Assembly: GCA_900540455.1 (NCBI GenBank)
Contig: UQGD01000022.1
Location: forward strand, 1 to 41,386
Length of the DNA: 41,386 nucleotides
Direction of reading: 5' to 3'
Source of the DNA: an uncultured Faecalibacterium sp.
Lineage (GTDB): Bacteria; Bacillota; Clostridia; Oscillospirales; Ruminococcaceae
The translations under genes and the position numbers were made by a program. Shown here one piece after another: positions 1 through 7,618 of the stretch. Below the pieces are notes generated by a model. It did no database searches and was not told where the DNA came from. It saw only the letters and a program-made list of their open reading frames with translations. Position 1 is the first letter of the stretch; each line of letters starts with the position of its first letter.

Positions 1-325
1 CAAAGAAGTAGGATGCCACGATGTTGACCATGGCCATGCCGCCGCGCATCCAGCCAACGCAGGCGTCGGCCAATGCGATCAGTTTTTCACTGATACCGCC
101 GGAGCCCATAAGCACGCCCATGGTGATGAAGAAAGGCACAGCCATCAGGCTGAAAGAAGAAATGCCCTTGACCATCAGACGGCAGACATCGGTAAGCGCC
201 TGGCCCTGCACCATCATGCACAGCACGCTGGACAGGCCCACTGCATAGGCAATGGGGAAGCGCAGGAAGATCATGACAAAGAAGCTGGCCAGGAGGACGA
301 TGATCGCCAGAGTTTGTACTGACAT
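1..325 (-). CDS. dctM: TRAP transporter large permease DctM (5' part, cut by window edge)
   Basis: This is the large membrane subunit that forms the transport channel of a TRAP (tripartite ATP-independent periplasmic) carboxylate transporter. Only the first 108 codons are in the window; the gene runs off the left edge. The visible protein begins MSVQTLAIIVLLASFF and is strongly hydrophobic, with a typical DctM amino end (first membrane segment, then FPIAYAVGLSS, then VPFFITMGVLMGSGG). The start ATG at 325 lies one base after the dctQ stop, so translation is coupled, and an AGGAGAAG ribosome binding site sits inside the end of dctQ. It is the last visible gene of dctP-dctQ-dctM. The family is clear; the substrate (often a C4-dicarboxylate or sugar acid) cannot be told from the sequence. 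Confidence 0.9.
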   Translation of the reverse strand, partial: MSVQTLAIIVLLASFFVMIFLRFPIAYAVGLSSVLCMMVQGQALTDVCRLMVKGISSFSLMAVPFFITMGVLMGSGGISEKLIALADACVGWMRGGMAMVNIVASYFF

Positions 326-326
326 A

Positions 327-848
327 TTACTTCTCCTCCTTTACAAAAAAGCTCTTGATATGGTTATAGATGGACTCGATCTCAAAGATGATCATGGCGC
401 CACCAGCCAGCGGCACCGGGAAGTACATCCAGAAACGAGACAACCAGGGCATCGAAACATAGAAGCCGCGGCCGCCCAGGGTGGAGGCGTACTTCCAGCC
501 CACCACCAGCATGATGATACCCAGCACCATCACGGCCAAATCCGCCACCAGGTCCAGGGTCTTGACCACGACCTTGGGCAGGTAGACATCAAATGCGGTC
601 ATGCGGATGTGGGCACCCCGCCGGATAGCCAGAGCAGCGCTCAGCACGGCCATGTAGCTCATGCAGGTCAGCACCATTTCCTCCGACCAAGAGGGGTCCG
701 GGATAAAGGGAATGTAACGGCCCAGAACCGATATCGTGGTAATGAGGATATCTGCGATCAGCAACAGCTTGCAGACCACCAAAACCACTTTATAGGTGAT
801 ATCATAGGCCGGTTTGATCTTATCCAAAGTGGTAAAGATTTTCGGCAT
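327..848 (-). CDS. dctQ: TRAP transporter small permease DctQ
   Basis: Small membrane subunit of the TRAP transporter, 173 residues. It shows the usual four hydrophobic segments, roughly residues 17-40, 50-70, 90-110 and 125-150, with the family-typical W-S-E-E (PDPSWSEEMVLTCM) and the RRGAHIRM stretch between segments two and three. The start ATG at 848 is chosen because GGAGGAATTG precedes it at good distance; a longer reading frame upstream runs through a terminator stem and is not credible. It lies between dctP (219 bases upstream) and dctM (1-base gap). The stem-loop at 861-913 directly before its ribosome binding site probably lowers its expression relative to the binding protein. Confidence 0.9.
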   Translation of the reverse strand: MPKIFTTLDKIKPAYDITYKVVLVVCKLLLIADILITTISVLGRYIPFIPDPSWSEEMVLTCMSYMAVLSAALAIRRGAHIRMTAFDVYLPKVVVKTLDLVADLAVMVLGIIMLVVGWKYASTLGGRGFYVSMPWLSRFWMYFPVPLAGGAMIIFEIESIYNHIKSFFVKEEK

Positions 849-860
849 ATCAATTCCTCC

Positions 861-913
861 AAAATAAAAACCCGGCGGGCGGGCGGGAATGCCCCCGTCC
901 ATCACCCGCCGGG
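861..913 (-). terminator. Intra-operon terminator/attenuator between dctP and dctQ
   Basis: Perfect 9-bp stem CCCGGCGGG (871-879) with CCCGCCGGG (905-913), followed on the minus strand by TTTTTATTTT (870-861). It stands after dctP and ends about 10 bases before the dctQ start codon. Its likely job is partial termination so that the binding protein is made in excess over the membrane subunits, a common arrangement in binding-protein operons. Confidence 0.8.
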
Positions 914-938
914 CTGACTGCTGGTAAGCACTGGCTCA

Positions 939-958
939 GGGCATCCGGCTGGATGCCC
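939..958 (-). repeat. Stem-loop after dctP (GGGCATCC/GGATGCCC)
   Basis: Perfect 8-bp inverted repeat, GGGCATCC (939-946), loop of four, GGATGCCC (951-958), in the 3' untranslated part of the dctP message. No T-tract follows on either strand, so it is more likely an mRNA-stabilising stem than a terminator. A stem with the same core sequence ends the unrelated sugar-binding-protein gene at 21419-21452. Confidence 0.6.
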
Positions 959-1067
959 CCGCACAGACACTCGGGATCTTTTCACCAACCTCCGCTGCAA
1001 AGACAGCGATGATCAGCAGGGTCGGGCTGCACCGCCCTGCCTCACAAAACAAACTTTGGTGTCAGGA

Positions 1068-2153
1068 TCACTTCATGTCACGGATCTTCTGGTACAGATC
1101 CGCATAAGCCTTGGTGTTGTCCTCGATGACCTTAGCGCAGGCGTCTGCCCAGGGGGTCTTGTCGGTGACATCCACAACGTTGCAGCCGGAGGACTTCAGC
1201 TCCTCCAGTACCTTGTTCTCCTCGGTCTCGGACAGCTCAGCGTTGAATGCCTGGGTGTCCTTTGCAGCCTCCATGATGGCTGCCTGCTGGTTCTCGGTCA
1301 GCTTGCCCCAAGCATTGTCGGTGATGACAGCCTGGATAGCGCCCAGGGTGTGGCCGTCCAGGATCAGGTTGTTCGCAACCTCGGGGAAAGCGTTGGACTT
1401 GTAGTTGGCGATGGGCTGCTCAGCACCATCCACAACGCCGGTCTGCAGAGCAGAGTACAGCTCGCCGAAGGAAACGACGGTGGGGTATGCGCCCAGAGCC
1501 TCGACCATGCCGTTCATGACGGGGTCGTTGGACACACGCAGCTTCATGCCCTTCAGGTCCTCGATAGCGGCCACGGGCTTAACGGTGAAGAAGTGGCGGA
1601 AGCCCTCCTCGCCGTAGAACATGCCGCGCAGGGGCAGACCCAGCTCCTGGGGCTCGTTCAGGAACTCAGGAGCCAGCTCGCTGTTGGCAAAGTTCCAGAA
1701 GTGTGCGCGGTTGTCAAAGGTGAAGGGGATGGACAGCAGCATGGACTTGGTGCAGCCGTAGCTGGTCAGAGCGAAAGCAGAGATGCGGCTGATGTCGATG
1801 GAGGTAGAGCCGCCCAGCAGAGCGTCCAGAACGTCGTTCTCAGAGCCCAGCACGCCGGAAGCCTGCAGGTCGATGACGACAGAACCACCGGTCAGCTCCT
1901 CGACCTTCTCCTTGAAGTGAGAACCGGTCTGGCCCACGATGGTGTCCAGGGGGTTGACCTCGGCGTAAACCAGGGTGACCTTGGGATCAGCAGCTGCGCC
2001 GGAAGCGTCGCCTGCTGCGGAAGAAGCCGGAGCAGAAGAAGCGGTGCTGGAAGCAGCGGTGGAGCTGGAAGAGCCACCACAAGCGGTCAGAGCCAGAGCA
2101 GCAGTGGAAGCGCCAGCCACTGCCAGGAAGCTGCGACGAGAGATCTTTTTCAT
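1068..2153 (-). CDS. dctP: TRAP transporter substrate-binding lipoprotein DctP
   Basis: Extracellular solute-binding subunit of the TRAP transporter, 361 residues. The amino end MKKISRRSFLAVAG contains a twin-arginine-like S-R-R-x-F-L motif followed by a lipobox LTAC (Cys25), then a Ser/Ala-rich linker to about residue 55, so it is probably a membrane-anchored, possibly Tat-exported lipoprotein. The rest is DctP family: a PLDTIVGQTG start of the mature fold, Q-x-G-V-x-D-G-A-E-Q (LQTGVVDGAEQP) and the family Arg in GMKLRVSNDP that salt-bridges a carboxylate ligand. ATG at 2153 follows AAGGAGGATTTTCAAT. It heads dctPQM and has its own promoter at 2228-2256. Confidence 0.92.
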   Translation of the reverse strand: MKKISRRSFLAVAGASTAALALTACGGSSSSTAASSTASSAPASSAAGDASGAAADPKVTLVYAEVNPLDTIVGQTGSHFKEKVEELTGGSVVIDLQASGVLGSENDVLDALLGGSTSIDISRISAFALTSYGCTKSMLLSIPFTFDNRAHFWNFANSELAPEFLNEPQELGLPLRGMFYGEEGFRHFFTVKPVAAIEDLKGMKLRVSNDPVMNGMVEALGAYPTVVSFGELYSALQTGVVDGAEQPIANYKSNAFPEVANNLILDGHTLGAIQAVITDNAWGKLTENQQAAIMEAAKDTQAFNAELSETEENKVLEELKSSGCNVVDVTDKTPWADACAKVIEDNTKAYADLYQKIRDMK

Positions 2154-2227
2154 ATTGAAAATCCTCCTTAAAATTCGGGCGGTGTCGCGCTGCACAAGTT
2201 GCGCACCGCCGTTTCATCATTGAGTAT

Positions 2228-2256
2228 ACTTTAACAAAATATTAATATGTTTACAA
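2228..2256 (-). promoter_or_regulatory. Likely dctP promoter
   Basis: On the minus strand TTGTAA (2256-2251), a 17-base spacer, then TAAAGT (2233-2228) preceded by TGT, an extended -10. A further TATACT lies five bases downstream and could be the real -10 of a weaker-spaced promoter. The predicted leader is about 70 bases. The flanking 2257-2472 is AT-rich and non-coding; I see no gene there, and it is where the response regulator encoded at 3551-4342 would be expected to bind. Confidence 0.55.
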
Positions 2257-2472
2257 GCGCATCAAAAAAATGTCCTGGTTTTTCAAAAAAAGTCGGGATA
2301 CTTTTTGTGCTTATATCCAATTCGTCACCCGGTTTTTTGGCAATTCAGACGATTTGTGGGATACAACAGTCCTTTCATCCTCCGTTCCAGCGTAAAAGTT
2401 TCGGGTGCTGCCGGCTCCAAAACCGGCAAAGAGACCGCCCTGGATACGCCTGCACTTGCCTTTTGCCGCTCT

Positions 2473-2508
2473 AAAAAAAATACAGCCTGCAGCGCATTGC
2501 AGACTGTA
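2473..2508 (-). terminator. Terminator of the kinase/regulator/binding-protein operon
   Basis: Stem TACAG-CTGCA (2481-2491, one-base bulge) with TGCAG-CTGTA (2499-2508), followed on the minus strand by eight T residues (2480-2473). It lies 33 bases after the stop of the gene ending at 2541 and separates that operon from dctP. Confidence 0.85.
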
Positions 2509-2540
2509 TACCGGGGACCTTTACCCTATTTGGCTGTATT

Positions 2541-3554
2541 TCAACTGGACTGGATGCGGTGGATGATGGCCTTTTCAATGCTGAACCGGTCATACAGCGG
2601 CTGCACCGCAGCACGGAAACGGCGTTTCTCCTCATCCGACAGCTCGGTGATAATGATCCCCCGCTTGCGCATATTCTGCTCGCTTTCTTCCTCCTGCTGT
2701 GACCAAAGGCAGCGCTCCACCTCGGCGCTCTCCCGTGCGCACTGGCGCACCAGCTCCGGATAGGCGGGGTCCAGCGCTGCCAGCTTCTCCATGGCCGCCG
2801 GGCTGGCCAGCTGGATCTCCGGCACACGGCTATGCTCGTCCACAAGCACATACGGCGCCACTTCATAGTGACCCATCGCCTCATAGCTGGGCCAGTTGTT
2901 CTCTGCCCCGTCGATCTCCGCATTATGCAGCGCCGCATACACCTGGCTGTAAGCTGCCTGCACCGGCACAGCCCCCAGCGCCTCGATCATATCACTCATC
3001 AGGCCAGACTGCTGCACCCGCAGAGCCAGCCCCTGCAGATCCTCCAGGCAGGTGACCTTCTTCCGGGTATAAAAGCTGCGCACGCCCGCATCAAACCAGG
3101 AAAGCCCCACCAGCCCCACTGCATCCAGCGCCAGCAGGAACTCATTGCCGATGGGCCCGTCCAGCACACGCCACATCTGGGCCGCATCCTCATAGAGATA
3201 CGGCAGCTGCAGGATGCTCAGCCCCGGCAGGATGTTGGCCAGCTCGCTCAAGGACACGCGGGAAAAGTCGATGCCGCCAAACTGCATCTGCTGCACCACA
3301 CTGGGCTCACTGCCCAGCTCCCCGTCGCTGTACACCAGGATCTTTACCCGGCCGTCGGTGCGCTGGGACACCATCTCCGCAAAAGCAAGGGCTGCCTGGG
3401 TGGTGGGATAATCCGCCGGCTGATTCTCTGCATAGCGCAGCAGCAGCTCCGGCTGAGTCTGCGCCTGCTCTTTGGGACGGACGACGCAGCCTGCCAGCAT
3501 CAGCAGGCACAGCACCGCAGCCAGCGTCAGAGCTGCGATGCGCCGGGCGCTCAC
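2541..3554 (-). CDS. DctP-family binding lipoprotein in a two-component operon (probable ligand sensor)
   Basis: A second, divergent DctP-type solute-binding protein, 337 residues. MSARRIAALTLAAVLCLLMLAGC is a classical lipoprotein signal (lipobox LAGC, Cys23), unlike the twin-arginine signal of the other DctP. Family features include ALHNAEIDGAENNWPSYEA and LEDLQGLALRVQQSG, with the ligand Arg. The start is GTG at 3554, overlapping the TGA of the response regulator as GTGA, so it is made together with the regulator and kinase. It sits with signalling genes, not with permeases, and has its own terminator before dctP. By analogy with DctB of the B. subtilis DctB-DctS-DctR system (established knowledge), I infer that it presents ligand to the kinase. 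A simple second binding protein for the same permeases is the alternative. Confidence 0.85.
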   Translation of the reverse strand: MSARRIAALTLAAVLCLLMLAGCVVRPKEQAQTQPELLLRYAENQPADYPTTQAALAFAEMVSQRTDGRVKILVYSDGELGSEPSVVQQMQFGGIDFSRVSLSELANILPGLSILQLPYLYEDAAQMWRVLDGPIGNEFLLALDAVGLVGLSWFDAGVRSFYTRKKVTCLEDLQGLALRVQQSGLMSDMIEALGAVPVQAAYSQVYAALHNAEIDGAENNWPSYEAMGHYEVAPYVLVDEHSRVPEIQLASPAAMEKLAALDPAYPELVRQCARESAEVERCLWSQQEEESEQNMRKRGIIITELSDEEKRRFRAAVQPLYDRFSIEKAIIHRIQSS

Positions 3555-4342
3555 AGACGAGCCTCCCGGGCTTGACGGGCGGCCTCCCGCCGGTACTGGG
3601 TGGGGGTCATACCGGTACGCTTTTTGAACGCACGGGCAAAATAGCTGGCGTCCTCGTACCCAACCATGGAAGCGACCTCCGCCGCAGAACGCAGCGGGTC
3701 GGTCAGCAGCTGCTTTGCCGCATTGATGCGCAGCTCGGTCAGGCAGTCCAGAAAATTCATCTTCTGATACTTTTTGAACTGTGCCGAAAGGTATGCCGGG
3801 CTGATATGCAGGATCTCGCTGACACTGTCCAGCGAGAGATCGAACATATAGTTATCCTCCATATAGCGGCGGACATGGGCCATGACCAGCGCATTGCGGT
3901 CCTCGGCCTCGGCGGTATCGGCAGCCGGTTCCGGGGCCACCGGAGCCAGCTCCGCCAATTTGCGCCCCGCCTCGATCTGACGGATCGCACGGCGGATCGC
4001 AGCCTCCGCCTCATCCGGGTCCACCGGCTTGAGCAGATAGTCACAGGCGCCCAGATGCATCGCCTCGTGGGCATACTGGAACAGGCTGTACGCTGTCACA
4101 AAGATCACCTTACATTCCGGCCTTTGTTCCAGCACAGCCCGGGCTGCATCCAGCCCATTGATGCCCGGCATCTCGATATCCATCAGGATCAGGTCCGCCT
4201 CCCACAAAATAGCGGTATCGGCGGCCCGACGGCCATTTTCAGCCGTCTGGATCACGGCCTCATGCTCAAAGCGGCGGACCACCAGGTCGGCCAGGGCTTC
4301 CCGCTCCAAGCGTTCATCGTCTGCGATCAGGACTCGTATCAT
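3551..4342 (-). CDS. AraC-type response regulator (YesN-like)
   Basis: DNA-binding response regulator, 263 residues. The receiver domain (about 1-120) has the acidic pair D8-D9, phospho-acceptor D55 in LILMDIEMPG, T83 in VIFVTAY and K105 in YLLKPVD. After an Ala/Glu/Pro-rich linker (about 125-150), a two-helix-turn-helix AraC domain fills 150-255: LSLDSVSEILHISPAYLSAQFKK and then AEVASMVGYEDASYFARAFKKRTGMTP. Start ATG at 4342 is two bases past the kinase stop. The partner is the kinase immediately upstream. The most likely target is the dctPQM promoter region 2228-2472, with autoregulation possible; this is inference from position. Confidence 0.93.
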   Translation of the reverse strand: MIRVLIADDERLEREALADLVVRRFEHEAVIQTAENGRRAADTAILWEADLILMDIEMPGINGLDAARAVLEQRPECKVIFVTAYSLFQYAHEAMHLGACDYLLKPVDPDEAEAAIRRAIRQIEAGRKLAELAPVAPEPAADTAEAEDRNALVMAHVRRYMEDNYMFDLSLDSVSEILHISPAYLSAQFKKYQKMNFLDCLTELRINAAKQLLTDPLRSAAEVASMVGYEDASYFARAFKKRTGMTPTQYRREAARQAREARL

Positions 4343-4343
4343 C

Positions 4344-5864
4344 TCAAAACTCCTCCTCTGCTCGTTCCATCAAAGGCAGATATAGGCGTACCGAGGTGCC
4401 CCGCCCGGGACGGGAGCACACCGACATCCGGCAGCTCTTGTCCAGCAGACGCAGCCGCTCAGCCACGTTGTACAGACCGATATGTTCCCATCGCTCTCCG
4501 GGCTGGCCCAGTGCCTTGCGCAGCTGCGCCATCTGTTCCGGAGGGATCCCCAGGCCATTGTCCAGCACGCTCAGATACAAAAGCCCCTTCTCCGGCACAG
4601 GCGTGACCCGGATTCGCACCAGCCCGCCCTCCTCCTTGGGGCAGATGCCATGCTTGAATGCATTCTCCACGATAGGCTGGAGGATAAAGGAGGGCACCAT
4701 CACCTCGGTAAGATCCACTGCATCCGAGATGCGCCACTCCATCCGCACCCGGTCCCCAAAGCGCACATGATAGATGGAGTAGTATTCGTCCACGATCCGC
4801 ACTTCCCGGGCCAACGGCACCTGCTCGTCATTGCTCATCAGGCTGTACCGCAGAAGATGCGACAGCGCCGTGATCAGCGCCTGGGTGCGGTACGCTTTTT
4901 CTGTACCGGCAGTCTGCAGGATGACGTTCAATGTATTGAACAAAAAGTGCGGGTCGATCTGGCTGCGCAGCTGCTGCAAACGGCTGCGCTCCATCCGGTT
5001 CTGCAGCTCCAGCGCCTGGGTCTTTTGGCGGTGCAGCTCCCGCTCGATCTCGTTTTTCTCCTGGAGGGTATTCACCTGCTGGGCCATGGAGTGCTTCATT
5101 TTGTTGAACGCCTCTGCCAGCTGGGCCATCTCCAGCCCACGGGGCAGCGGGATATCCGGGCTGTCGAACTCGCTGCGGGCAATGGCCCAGGAAGCAGCGA
5201 TCATCTGCTGCACCGGGGTCAGCAGCTGCATCACCATCATGGCACTGACGCAGCCCAGCGCCACGCACAGCCCCACCACCACGGTCTGCAGCATCCCGAT
5301 CCGGGCCGACAGCACCGACAGCTCAGTATAACTGGTCTGGGCATCCAGAATGGCGGTCTCCAGCAGCTGCAAGGTATACTGGCTGAGATAATCCCCGCAG
5401 GCCGCCACCTGATCGTAATACAAACGGGAGGCCGCCATGCTGTTGTCCGCTTCCAGCGTGGCAGAGAGCCTGTCCAGCAGGTGCTCATAATGGGCATAGG
5501 TGGTAGACACTGCGCTGTACAGCAGCCGCTGCTCCTCGCTGACATCCTCCAAACTATGGATGCTGCTTTCCACCCGCCACAGCCAGGCGTTGCAGGTGGA
5601 GCGGGAATCCTCCATCCGGGCAAGGATCTCCTGCTGCTCGCCATTCTCCCAGCGGTAGCTCTCCAGCGCACCCACGACCCCCTCGACACCGCCCTGAAAA
5701 CGGCTGATGGCGTGGAAAGAGCCCATCTGCCGGTCCATGACCCCCTGCACCGCACGGGACTGGTACACGTTCAGGGCGATCTGGGCCGCCAGCGCCGCAA
5801 AAAATACCGCCAGGCACAGCCCGATGCGCTGTTTCAGCGTGATACGGATGCGTTTTTTCGTCAA
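4344..5864 (-). CDS. LytS/YesM-family sensor histidine kinase
   Basis: Membrane sensor kinase, 506 residues from a TTG start at 5864. This start is preferred because AAAGGAG lies eight bases before it; ATG further upstream gives a Gly/Pro-rich leader with no signal character. Order: membrane segment about 13-30 (LCLAVFFAALAAQIAL), a helical extracellular sensor region to about 195, second membrane segment (LQTVVVGLCVALGCVSAMMV), a HAMP-like piece with LPRGLEMAQLAEAFNKM, coiled coil, then His_kinase domain with H306 in QIDPHFLFNTLN, N-box VENAFKHG and G-box DNGLGIPP, ending GLYNVAERLRLL. It begins the kinase/regulator/binding-protein operon. The ligand probably arrives through the DctP-like lipoprotein at 2541-3554 (inference). 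Confidence 0.92.
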   Translation of the reverse strand: MTKKRIRITLKQRIGLCLAVFFAALAAQIALNVYQSRAVQGVMDRQMGSFHAISRFQGGVEGVVGALESYRWENGEQQEILARMEDSRSTCNAWLWRVESSIHSLEDVSEEQRLLYSAVSTTYAHYEHLLDRLSATLEADNSMAASRLYYDQVAACGDYLSQYTLQLLETAILDAQTSYTELSVLSARIGMLQTVVVGLCVALGCVSAMMVMQLLTPVQQMIAASWAIARSEFDSPDIPLPRGLEMAQLAEAFNKMKHSMAQQVNTLQEKNEIERELHRQKTQALELQNRMERSRLQQLRSQIDPHFLFNTLNVILQTAGTEKAYRTQALITALSHLLRYSLMSNDEQVPLAREVRIVDEYYSIYHVRFGDRVRMEWRISDAVDLTEVMVPSFILQPIVENAFKHGICPKEEGGLVRIRVTPVPEKGLLYLSVLDNGLGIPPEQMAQLRKALGQPGERWEHIGLYNVAERLRLLDKSCRMSVCSRPGRGTSVRLYLPLMERAEEEF

Positions 5865-6016
5865 TGCAGGCACTCCTTTCCTATGGGGAGCAAGGCCCTC
5901 TCCGGCCCCGGCCCGGCAGACCTGGCCAAGGGCGACTCCCCCGAGAGGCGGCGAGCGTAAGCGAAACAAAGCAGTTGCCGATTCACCGCTTGTTCATTTT
6001 TAAACCGATAGTTTCT

Positions 6017-6046
6017 ATTTTAGCACGTTTCCGGGCTGTTTTGCAA
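6017..6046 (-). promoter_or_regulatory. Promoter of the histidine kinase operon
   Basis: Minus-strand TTGCAA (6046-6041), 18-base spacer, TAAAAT (6022-6017) preceded by TGC (extended -10). It predicts a leader of roughly 145 bases before the TTG start. It is back to back with the plus-strand promoter at 6055-6083, the two -35 boxes being eight bases apart, so a shared regulator could affect both. Confidence 0.65.
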
Positions 6047-6054
6047 GATTGCCC

Positions 6055-6097
6055 TTGCCTAGCGGGATGGAATGTGTTACTATGCCTCAAAAGAGGC
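6055..6097 (+). promoter_or_regulatory. Promoter and short leader hairpin of the YcxB-like gene
   Basis: TTGCCT (6055-6060), 17-base spacer, TACTAT (6078-6083) preceded by TGT (extended -10). The first transcribed bases form a small hairpin, GCCTC-AAAA-GAGGC (6084-6097), just before the TAGGAG ribosome binding site. Confidence 0.65.
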
Positions 6098-6116
6098 AAT
6101 GTTAGGAGTGTGCACT

Positions 6117-6674
6117 ATGTCCCAAACGATCTCTGTTTCGGTCCAGATGACCCAAAAAAACTTCCGGGATTTCCGGGTCTTTGACGTATTCCGCCACCAA
6201 AAAGCCTGGAAGCGCCCTTTGATCTTTGCGGTGATCCTGCTGACCAGCGCCGCCATCTGCCTGTCCCAGGTGGGCAAGCGGGAGGGTGCGCTGCTGCTGA
6301 CCGTTGTTTTGACGGTGGTAGCGCTGGGCCTGCCCGGTGTATATTTCGGCACCTTCTTCCACCAGCTGTCCCAGATCATCAAAAAAATGAAGCTGCCCCA
6401 GCCGTTCTACCGGGTGGAGCTGTCGGGGGACGGCGTTGCCGTCTGGCTGGCCGGTGAGCAGGATAAACCCGCCCCCACCTACCAGTACCCCTGGGCGGAT
6501 GTGCTGTGCGCCTACCGCACCGCCGATGCCATCTACCTGTATGTAGCCGCAGCGGACGAAAAAGCCCCCGGGGGCAAGCGCTCCCTGGCTTACCTGCTGG
6601 ACCAGGATATGGACAGCGTATGGGAGCTGCTGGGCTGCCTGCCCGCAGACAAGCGCCGGGACTGTCGGAAATAA
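6117..6674 (+). CDS. YcxB-like membrane protein
   Basis: A 185-residue protein with two adjacent membrane segments, about 37-55 (PLIFAVILLTSAAICLS) and 60-82 (GALLLTVVLTVVALGLPGVYFG), and a cytoplasmic carboxyl domain (about 90-185) rich in beta strand. That domain contains YPWADVLCAYRTADAIYLYV and ends with a pattern like DQDMDSVWELLGCLP. Two amino-proximal helices plus this W-x-D-(V/I) domain resemble the YcxB-like family, whose role is not known to me; similarity is judged by eye. ATG at 6117 follows TTAGGAG, and an in-frame ATG at 6072 lies inside the promoter. It is 12 bases upstream of the PAP2 gene, so the two form an operon. Confidence 0.7.
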   Translation: MSQTISVSVQMTQKNFRDFRVFDVFRHQKAWKRPLIFAVILLTSAAICLSQVGKREGALLLTVVLTVVALGLPGVYFGTFFHQLSQIIKKMKLPQPFYRVELSGDGVAVWLAGEQDKPAPTYQYPWADVLCAYRTADAIYLYVAAADEKAPGGKRSLAYLLDQDMDSVWELLGCLPADKRRDCRK

Positions 6675-6686
6675 CGGGAGGAACCA

Positions 6687-7220
6687 ATGGCCTTTGAATT
6701 CGCCTTTCTGGACTGGCTGCAGCAGTTCGCCCATCCTGTGATGGATGCGCTGGCCGTGTTTTTCAACTGGGCGGGGATGCACGGCGAGCTATGGATCTTG
6801 TTTGGGGTCATCCTGCTGCTGCGCCGTTCCACCCGCAAAGCCGGGCTTGCTATGCTGCTGGCACTTTTGTTCTACCTGCTGGTGGGGGATATGATCTTAA
6901 AGCCCCTGTTTGCCCGGCCCCGCCCCTGTGACCTGAACACCCTGATCCAGATCTTAGTGGAGCGGCCCAACGGCCACTCGTTCCCGTCCGGACACACCAG
7001 CTCGGCCTTTGCAGCCGCAGCCGCCCTGTTCTGCCAAAACAAGCGCCTGGGCATCCCCGCTTTGGTGCTGGCTGCATTTATTGGTTTTACCCGCCTGTAC
7101 CTATACGTCCACTTCCCCACCGACGTATTGGCGGGCATCCTGCTGGGGCTTATGCTGGGCGCTGCCGCATCGGCTCTGGTGAACTTTGCCGCAAAGAAGT
7201 GTGCTGAAAAAAAGGGCTGA
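6687..7220 (+). CDS. PAP2-family membrane phosphatase
   Basis: A 177-residue integral membrane phosphatase of the type-2 phosphatidic acid phosphatase family. All three catalytic signature blocks are present in order: KPLFARPRP (K-x6-RP, about residue 71), FPSGHTS (PSGH, about 97) and TRLYLYVHFPTD (R-x5-H-x3-D, about 135-145). Five to six hydrophobic helices surround them. Such proteins dephosphorylate lipid pyrophosphates; undecaprenyl pyrophosphate recycling (BcrC-like) is the commonest role in Gram-positive bacteria, but a phospholipid phosphate cannot be excluded. GGGAGGAACC precedes the ATG. It is the second gene of the operon with the YcxB-like protein and is followed by a strong terminator. 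Confidence 0.92.
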   Translation: MAFEFAFLDWLQQFAHPVMDALAVFFNWAGMHGELWILFGVILLLRRSTRKAGLAMLLALLFYLLVGDMILKPLFARPRPCDLNTLIQILVERPNGHSFPSGHTSSAFAAAAALFCQNKRLGIPALVLAAFIGFTRLYLYVHFPTDVLAGILLGLMLGAAASALVNFAAKKCAEKKG

Positions 7221-7254
7221 CCCCCTGCACGCAGTTTTTCCGCTCACACAGCAG

Positions 7255-7293
7255 AACCCCCGGTATCCTGCACGGATGCCGGGGGTTCTTTTT
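7255..7293 (+). terminator. Terminator after the PAP2 gene
   Basis: Stem AACCCCCGGTATCC (7255-7268) with GGATGCCGGGGGTT (7274-7287), 14 bp with one G-T pair, loop TGCAC, followed by CTTTTT on the plus strand. It ends the YcxB-like/PAP2 operon, 34 bases after the stop. Confidence 0.9.
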
Positions 7294-7315
7294 GGCCTTT
7301 TTGCACAAATCAAAA

Positions 7316-7547
7316 GCAGACAGCGCCGTGGAAAGGAGGAGAAAGCGGCGCTGCCTGCATATAAGGAACTCCTAACATTGCGGTTGCCAGGAGAGGTTTG
7401 GTAGTCTGTCCGCCGTCTTTGGCTATTGCCTCGCATAGGCGGGGGACAGTATTTTAAGGGAACCGGTTCACACCGGCTGAACTTCACGTCTGCCTGCAAT
7501 GGTGGACGCTTTTTCTGGGGGAGGTTTTGGCTTCTGCCGTACCTCCC
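7316..7547 (+). ncRNA. Candidate structured RNA, 6S-like fold possible
   Basis: A 487-base gene-free gap between two terminators is unusually rich in stems. Seen: a 13-bp hairpin with one mismatch (7316-7328 with 7346-7358) whose loop carries AAGGAGGAG; CTGTCCGCC (7411-) with GGCGG-GGACAG; CCGGTTCACACCGG; CATTGC (7375-7380) with GCAATG (7496-7501); GGAGAAAGCG with CGCTTTTTCT; and GGGAGGT (7519-7525) with ACCTCCC (7541-7547). Taking GGAGAAAGCG/CGCTTTTTCT as closing stem gives an element of about 180 bases with a central bubble, a small hairpin on its 3' side and a long terminal stem, which is the layout and size of 6S RNA (inference). The strand and exact ends are not settled, and no clear promoter was found. 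Confidence 0.4.
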
Positions 7548-7618
7548 TTGCTATGGCCTTATTGTACCGCACAAAAATGGAGTTTCTTTGTGAGCTTTTT
7601 GAACAAATTGCAAATAAG

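Noticed and set aside
7430..7510. Cobalamin riboswitch on the plus strand next to metH
   Set aside because: TTAAGGGAACCGG and ACACCGG resemble consensus pieces, but the required GCCACTG box is absent, the 3' ACCTGCC-type end is not in the right place, and metH runs on the other strand. An antisense riboswitch RNA is possible in principle but unsupported.
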